DNA from: CAYNWK01 sp964400875
GTDB taxonomy: Bacteria; Chloroflexota; Anaerolineae; Anaerolineales; UBA4823
Assembly: GCA_964400875.1 (NCBI GenBank)
Contig: CAYNWK010000207.1
Coordinates: 1 to 7,131, forward strand
Direction of reading: 5' to 3'
Length of the DNA: 7,131 nt
The notes beneath the pieces were generated by a model. The model was not told the origin of the DNA, searched no databases, and saw only the letters and a list, made by a program, of their open reading frames with translations. Position numbers and translations under genes: made by a program. Shown piece after piece: positions 6,746-7,131 of this stretch. Position 1 is the stretch's first letter. The number at the start of each line of letters is the position of its first letter.

Positions 6746-7131
6746 ATGCACAGACCGTCTCGGTTAACGATCCTTCTCATACTTGCACCCATCCTGTTGC
6801 TGGCTCCGGTATTCCTCACCGGCAAAGCGATCTTTTGGGGGACGCCTTTGCTTCAATTCGTGCCCTGGAGATTTTGGGCCTGGGAGACTCTCCGGCAAGG
6901 GGATCTTCCCTTGTGGAACCCGCTGCTTGGCATGGGCGCGCCCCTGATCGCGAACTATCAAAGCGCGTTATTCTACCCGCCAAACTGGCTTTACTTTCTG
7001 GCTGCCGCCCTCGGCGGCGTCAGCGCCCTGGCGTGGATCCAATCCTTGATCATCGTTTTGCACTTGATCTGGGCCGCGATTGGCATGGCCGGTTTCGTTC
7101 GATGGTTGGGCGTCGACGGATTAGGTCAGAC
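6746..7131 (+). CDS. YfhO-family polytopic membrane protein (GT-C-like), 3'-partial
   Basis: N-terminal 128 codons of a second YfhO-type membrane protein; the frame is still open at the window end. A first helix at about 7-24 is followed by an external loop with the family pattern: QFVPW (37-41), GDLPLWNP (52-59), GMGAPLIANYQS (62-73) and FYPPNWL (76-82), then helices at about 83-110 and onward. The block from PLW to NWL aligns without gaps to the one near codons 45-72 of the gene at the window start, so the two are paralogues. At the position of the conserved loop Asp of that protein (seven residues before the loop Pro), this one has Thr33. The ATG at 6746 precedes the first helix and has only a weak AGG ribosome site; no better in-frame start exists after the kinase stop. 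The function is inferred to be envelope or polysaccharide glycosylation, with an unknown substrate. Confidence 0.85.
   Translation, partial: MHRPSRLTILLILAPILLLAPVFLTGKAIFWGTPLLQFVPWRFWAWETLRQGDLPLWNPLLGMGAPLIANYQSALFYPPNWLYFLAAALGGVSALAWIQSLIIVLHLIWAAIGMAGFVRWLGVDGLGQ

Overview
The window is a stretch of ordinary-looking bacterial chromosome from a draft or metagenome assembly: it contains a run of exactly 100 Ns and starts and ends inside genes. Coding density is high, G+C looks to be in the fifties by eye, and there are no tRNA or rRNA genes, CRISPR repeats, insertion sequences or phage genes. Three large polytopic membrane proteins of the YfhO/GT-C type, together with a many-domain membrane histidine kinase, resemble what is common in Chloroflexota (Anaerolineae-like) genomes. 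That assignment is an inference from gene content and remembered family patterns, not from a marker gene.

Layout. (1) Bases 1-1872, plus strand: the body and C-terminus of a YfhO-family membrane protein whose start lies before the window and which is interrupted by the N gap at 1392-1491. (2) Bases 1869-3542, plus strand: a second polytopic membrane protein of GT-C-like architecture, joined to the first by an ATGA stop/start overlap, so the two are almost certainly co-translated. (3) Bases 3539-4201, minus strand: a LysE/RhtB-type exporter, convergent with gene 2; the two stop codons share one CTAG. (4) Bases 4202-4351: a 150-base divergent control region with promoter-like sequences in both directions. 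(5) Bases 4352-6685, plus strand: a 777-residue sensor histidine kinase with a multi-pass membrane N-terminus, GAF, PAS, HisKA and HATPase_c domains. (6) Bases 6686-6745: a 60-base spacer with an extended -10 promoter. (7) Base 6746 to the window end: the N-terminal 128 codons of a second YfhO-family protein.

How the genes may work together. The YfhO-type proteins and the gene-2 product share the layout of lipid-linked-sugar-dependent (GT-C fold) membrane glycosyltransferases: many transmembrane helices, a conserved polar first external loop and, where visible, a soluble C-terminal part. They plausibly act in cell-envelope or exopolysaccharide glycosylation, but the substrate cannot be read from the sequence. 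The LysE-type exporter and the kinase have no visible functional link to them. The kinase has no response regulator in the window. I see no clear new system; the points most worth a second look are the initiation region of the kinase gene, the uncharacterised gene-2 family, the unnamed membrane sensor of the kinase, and the gap that probably hides more than 100 bases of gene 1.
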